A stretch of DNA of 8,168 nt from an uncultured Eubacteriales bacterium (GTDB lineage Bacteria; Bacillota; Clostridia; Peptostreptococcales; Anaerovoracaceae): NCBI GenBank assembly GCA_902766185.1, contig CACXCQ010000295.1, forward strand, positions 1-8,168, written 5' to 3'. Of this stretch, positions 6,710-8,168 are shown piece by piece. Both the position numbers and the translations under genes were made by a program. Each line of letters begins with the position of its first letter. Position 1 is the first letter of the stretch. The notes beneath the pieces are model-generated. The model saw only the letters and a program-made list of their open reading frames with translations. It ran no database searches and was not told the DNA's origin.

Positions 6710-6746
6710 CGTGTTGATTCATCCCGAACAAAAGCAAATCAACACG
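6710..6746. repeat. Inverted-repeat unit 4 of the array
   Basis: Both 9-bp arms are exact (6710-6718 and 6738-6746). Pairing extends on both sides to a perfect 12 bp: ATCGTGTTGATT (6708-6719) with AATCAACACGAT (6737-6748), leaving a 17-base loop. The centre is tcatcccgaacaaaagcaa (6719-6737). It is the best within-unit hairpin and the one closest to asnS. Confidence 0.8.
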
Positions 6747-6765
6747 ATGTCTCACAAACCAATAA

Positions 6766-6793
6766 TTACCATTACAGGAAATAATAGTATCAT
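6766..6793 (+). promoter_or_regulatory. Weak candidate promoter downstream of the array
   Basis: TTACCA (6766-6771) and TATCAT (6788-6793) are 16 bp apart, matching the sigma-A consensus at four and five of six positions. A start near 6800 would place the possible leader peptide and the hairpin with T tract at 6863-6913 in the transcript. In this AT-rich stretch such a match could arise by chance. Confidence 0.25.
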
Positions 6794-6833
6794 AAGCGCA
6801 AGAAAGAACAAAAGAAGAGCCACGGGGGTGAGG

Positions 6834-6857
6834 ATGGAGTGGCCGAATTACTGTTGA
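6834..6857 (+). CDS. Possible seven-residue leader peptide upstream of asnS
   Basis: ATG at 6834 opens a frame of seven codons (MEWPNYC) ending at TGA 6855-6857. GGGGGTGA at 6824-6831 resembles a ribosome binding site about 5 bases upstream. The peptide holds a single Asn codon (AAT), and a hairpin with a T tract lies just downstream, the layout of a translation-coupled attenuator. A single Asn codon is weak compared with classical leader peptides, and the likely asnS promoter starts within this frame, so this may be coincidence. Confidence 0.2.
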   Translation: MEWPNYC

Positions 6858-6882
6858 GTGTGCTCCGGAATTGTGTTAGAAT
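6854..6882 (+). promoter_or_regulatory. Likely sigma-A-type promoter for asnS
   Basis: TTGAGT (6854-6859) and TAGAAT (6877-6882) are separated by 17 bp. The -10 is extended by TG at 6874-6875 (TGTTAGAAT). This is the best promoter match in the region. A start near 6888-6890 would give a leader of about 110 bases before the asnS ATG. Confidence 0.6.
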
Positions 6883-6913
6883 CAAGGTTGCCGACTGTCG
6901 CCGGAGTTTTTTT
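6863..6913 (+). terminator. Terminator-like hairpin with seven-T tract ahead of asnS
   Basis: CTCCGG (6863-6868) can pair with CCGGAG (6901-6906), followed at once by seven T (6907-6913). The stem is only 6 bp and the loop 32 bases, so termination would be weak. It exists only in transcripts that start upstream of 6863, not in those from the promoter at 6854-6882, whose -10 lies in the loop. It could stop or attenuate transcription arriving from the array side. Confidence 0.35.
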
Positions 6914-6961
6914 CGTGCGCAAAGGCTGGGAGTGCCAGGCGAAACGTCCCGGCAGCGGCAA
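6888..6961 (+). promoter_or_regulatory. Structured leader RNA of asnS
   Basis: In a transcript starting near 6888, TTGCCG-a-CTG (6888-6897) pairs with CAGCGGCAA (6953-6961): nine base pairs with one bulged A, closing almost the whole first part of the leader. Inside, GCUGGGA can pair with UCCCGGC (near 6925-6953, one G-U), competing with UGCC.GG/CC.GGCA, and TCGCC (6898-6902) can pair with GGCGA (6938-6942). It matches no riboswitch class I can recognise, and it is not a T-box. The ribosome binding site at 6983-6988 lies outside the stem. Confidence 0.35.
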
Positions 6962-6998
6962 AAGATAATGAAATCATTCGATAAGGAGAAGCAAGAAT

Positions 6999-8168
6999 AT
7001 GGCAGAGGTTACAGTCAGACAGCTGTACAGAGAGACAGAGCAGTTCGCGGAGCAGGAGATCACGGTTCGCGGATGGGTAAGGACGAACCGGGGATCGAAC
7101 AAGTTCGGGTTCATCGAGCTGAACGACGGATCGTTCTTCAAGTCGGTCCAGGTGGTGTATGAAGCGGAGTTTCTGGAGAACTTCGGCGAGATCAGCAAGG
7201 CGCCGATCTCAGCGGCGCTGAACGTCAGGGGACAGTTTGTCCTGACGCCGGACGCGAAGCAGCCCTTCGAGATCAAGGCGAAGGAGATCGTCATCGAAGC
7301 GGATTCGGAGGCGGATTATCCGCTGCAGAAGAAGCGTCATTCCATGGAGTTCCTCAGGGAGATCGCGCATCTGCGTCCCCGCAGCAATACCTTTTCTGCC
7401 GTGTTCAGAGTGAGATCGCTGGTGGCTTACGCCCTGCATAAGTTCTTCCAGGAGAACGGATTCGTCTATGTGCATACGCCGCTGATCACCGCAAGTGACG
7501 CGGAGGGAGCCGGTGAGATGTTCCAGGTCACCACGCTGGATATGGAGAACCCGCCCCGCACCGAGGACGGACAGATCGATTACAGCGAGGATTTCTTCGG
7601 CAAGAAGACATGCCTGACCGTCAGCGGACAGCTGGAGGGCGAAATCTTTGCCATGGCATTCCGGGATATCTACACCTTCGGACCCACCTTCCGGGCGGAA
7701 AATTCCAACACGGCGCGCCACGCGTCCGAGTTCTGGATGATCGAGCCGGAGATGGCGTTCTGCGACCTGGCCGGCAACATGGAAGTGGCGGAGGCCATGA
7801 TCAAGTACGTGATCAGCTACGTGCTGGAGAACGCGCCGGAGGAAATGGAATTCTTCAGCAAGTTCATCGACAAGGGTCTTCTGCAAAGGCTGGACAACAT
7901 CGTCAGCTCTGACTTTGCCAGGGTCACCTACACCGAAGCCATCGACCTGCTTTTGCAGTCCGGAGAAGAGTTCCAGTATCCGGTGGAGTGGGGCATCGAC
8001 CTGCAGACCGAGCACGAGCGGTACATCACCGAGAAGATCTTCAAGAAGCCGGTCTTCGTAACGGACTACCCGAAGGAGATCAAAGCCTTCTACATGAAGC
8101 AGAACCCCGATGGGAAGACCGTGGCGGCGGTGGACTGCCTGGTGCCCGGCATCGGCGAGATCATCGGC
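6999..8168 (+). CDS. asnS: Asparaginyl-tRNA synthetase, C-terminus beyond the window
   Basis: AsnRS charges tRNA-Asn with asparagine in the cytosol. The open frame from ATG 6999 has no stop up to the window end, giving 390 residues of an enzyme usually about 460 long. Residues about 17-105 are the OB-fold anticodon-binding domain ([24 protein letters not shown] at 21-44). The class II catalytic core follows, with [19 protein letters not shown] at 157-175 around motif 1 and the class II motif 2 arginine region [20 protein letters not shown] at 227-246. The sequence [17 protein letters not shown] at 124-140 is typical of AsnRS. Motif 3 at the C-terminus lies outside the window. AAGGAG (6983-6988) is 10 bases before the ATG. 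The gene is divergent from purB and preceded by a good promoter and a structured leader. AsnRS genes in Firmicutes are often T-box controlled, but no T-box is seen here. Confidence 0.96.
   Translation, partial: MAEVTVRQLYRETEQFAEQEITVRGWVRTNRGSNKFGFIELNDGSFFKSVQVVYEAEFLENFGEISKAPISAALNVRGQFVLTPDAKQPFEIKAKEIVIEADSEADYPLQKKRHSMEFLREIAHLRPRSNTFSAVFRVRSLVAYALHKFFQENGFVYVHTPLITASDAEGAGEMFQVTTLDMENPPRTEDGQIDYSEDFFGKKTCLTVSGQLEGEIFAMAFRDIYTFGPTFRAENSNTARHASEFWMIEPEMAFCDLAGNMEVAEAMIKYVISYVLENAPEEMEFFSKFIDKGLLQRLDNIVSSDFARVTYTEAIDLLLQSGEEFQYPVEWGIDLQTEHERYITEKIFKKPVFVTDYPKEIKAFYMKQNPDGKTVAAVDCLVPGIGEIIG

Larger units (their letters stand above)
6485..6746. repeat. Array of four inverted-repeat units, CGTGTTGAT-N19-ATCAACACG
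   Basis: Eight copies of a 9-bp arm occur in 262 bp and strictly alternate in orientation. Left arms start at 6485, 6577, 6628 and 6710; right arms start at 6513, 6605, 6656 and 6738. In every unit the gap between arms is exactly 19 bp, so each unit is 37 bp and arm centres are 28 bp apart. Six arms are exact; the right arm of unit 1 and the left arm of unit 2 share the same variant (AATGTTGAT when read in one direction). The 19-bp centres differ, and units are separated by 55, 14 and 45 bp. The heptamer TGTTGAT/ATCAACA was not seen elsewhere in the window on reading. Fixed spacing with variable centres suggests either sites for a protein binding two half-sites or a set of hairpins with constant stems and variable loops. 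The family is not one I recognise. Confidence 0.85.
6325..6998. other. 674-bp structured intergenic region between divergent purB and asnS
   Basis: No convincing ordinary protein gene is present. From left to right it holds the purB leader and promoter, a stretch around 6410-6484 in which I see only a small GGATC-ctt-GATCC hairpin (6455-6467), the four-unit inverted-repeat array (6485-6746), an A-rich stretch with a weak candidate promoter, a possible mini leader peptide, the likely asnS promoter, and a roughly 110-base asnS leader with hairpins. Small open frames at 6578-6784 and 6636-6857 run through the repeats and have no plausible ribosome binding site or recognisable protein features. 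Confidence 0.85.

Noticed and set aside
6721..6732. PurR box near purB
   Set aside because: ATCCCGAACAAA resembles one PurBox, but there is no inverted partner with TTCG about 16-17 bp away, and it lies more than 300 bp from the purB promoter.
6485..6746. CRISPR array
   Set aside because: The repeated arm is only 9 bp, alternates in orientation, and the intervals between arms differ (19, 55, 14, 45 bp). CRISPR repeats are longer, share one orientation and have nearly constant spacer length. No cas genes are present.
6485..6746. Integron attC sites
   Set aside because: The GTTGAT/ATCAAC arms recall attC core sites, but GTTGATT breaks the GTTRRRY rule, there are no paired inner boxes, no gene cassettes between arms, and no integrase in the window.
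6578..6857. Small plus-strand open frames of 68 and 73 codons in the array region
   Set aside because: They run through the inverted repeats, lack a convincing ribosome binding site at the ATG, and their translations show no recognisable features. Their frame is explained by chance.

Overview
The window is a moderately GC-rich stretch of a bacterial chromosome, most likely from an anaerobic member of the Clostridia (Bacillota). The evidence is the arrangement of tetrapyrrole genes (an upstream gene that is probably hemC, then a fused cobA/hemD, then hemB), strong Shine-Dalgarno sites, a DUF819 membrane protein, a CPBP protease, and purB and asnS of types common in Firmicutes. The lineage is an inference from gene content, not a database match.

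Positions 1-3760 are a compact plus-strand operon. The last 12 codons of an upstream gene overlap the start of cobA/hemD by ATGA. A 27-bp gap carrying a ribosome binding site leads to hemB, whose stop overlaps the start of a DUF819 membrane protein, again by ATGA. Together cobA/hemD and hemB cover formation of porphobilinogen, closure to uroporphyrinogen III and its methylation to precorrin-2, the entry to siroheme and cobalamin. The DUF819 protein has no known role in this pathway but is built into the operon. No hemL is present downstream of hemB in this window.

Positions 3761-4834 hold a separately expressed CPBP intramembrane protease with its own candidate promoter. Its best start is 24 bases downstream of the longest possible one. 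A 59-bp gap with an imperfect 25-bp tandem duplication separates it from purB, which runs convergently on the minus strand (4894-6324). purB belongs to the type of adenylosuccinate lyase that resembles the animal enzyme.

The 674-bp intergenic region between divergent purB and asnS (6325-6998) has no convincing ordinary gene but is highly structured. It contains eight copies of a 9-bp arm (CGTGTTGAT or its complement) in strictly alternating orientation. They form four units with exactly 19 bp between the arms each time; the central 19 bp differ, and the distances between units vary. Neighbouring units can also pair with each other through longer complementary arms, so two mutually exclusive folding patterns exist. 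I cannot match this to a known element, and it is the main candidate for something undescribed.

Between the array and asnS lie a good sigma-A-type promoter (6854-6882), a weaker candidate promoter, a possible seven-residue leader peptide with one Asn codon, a hairpin followed by seven T, and a leader RNA that can close into a stem. asnS (asparaginyl-tRNA synthetase) starts at 6999 and runs off the window after 390 codons.
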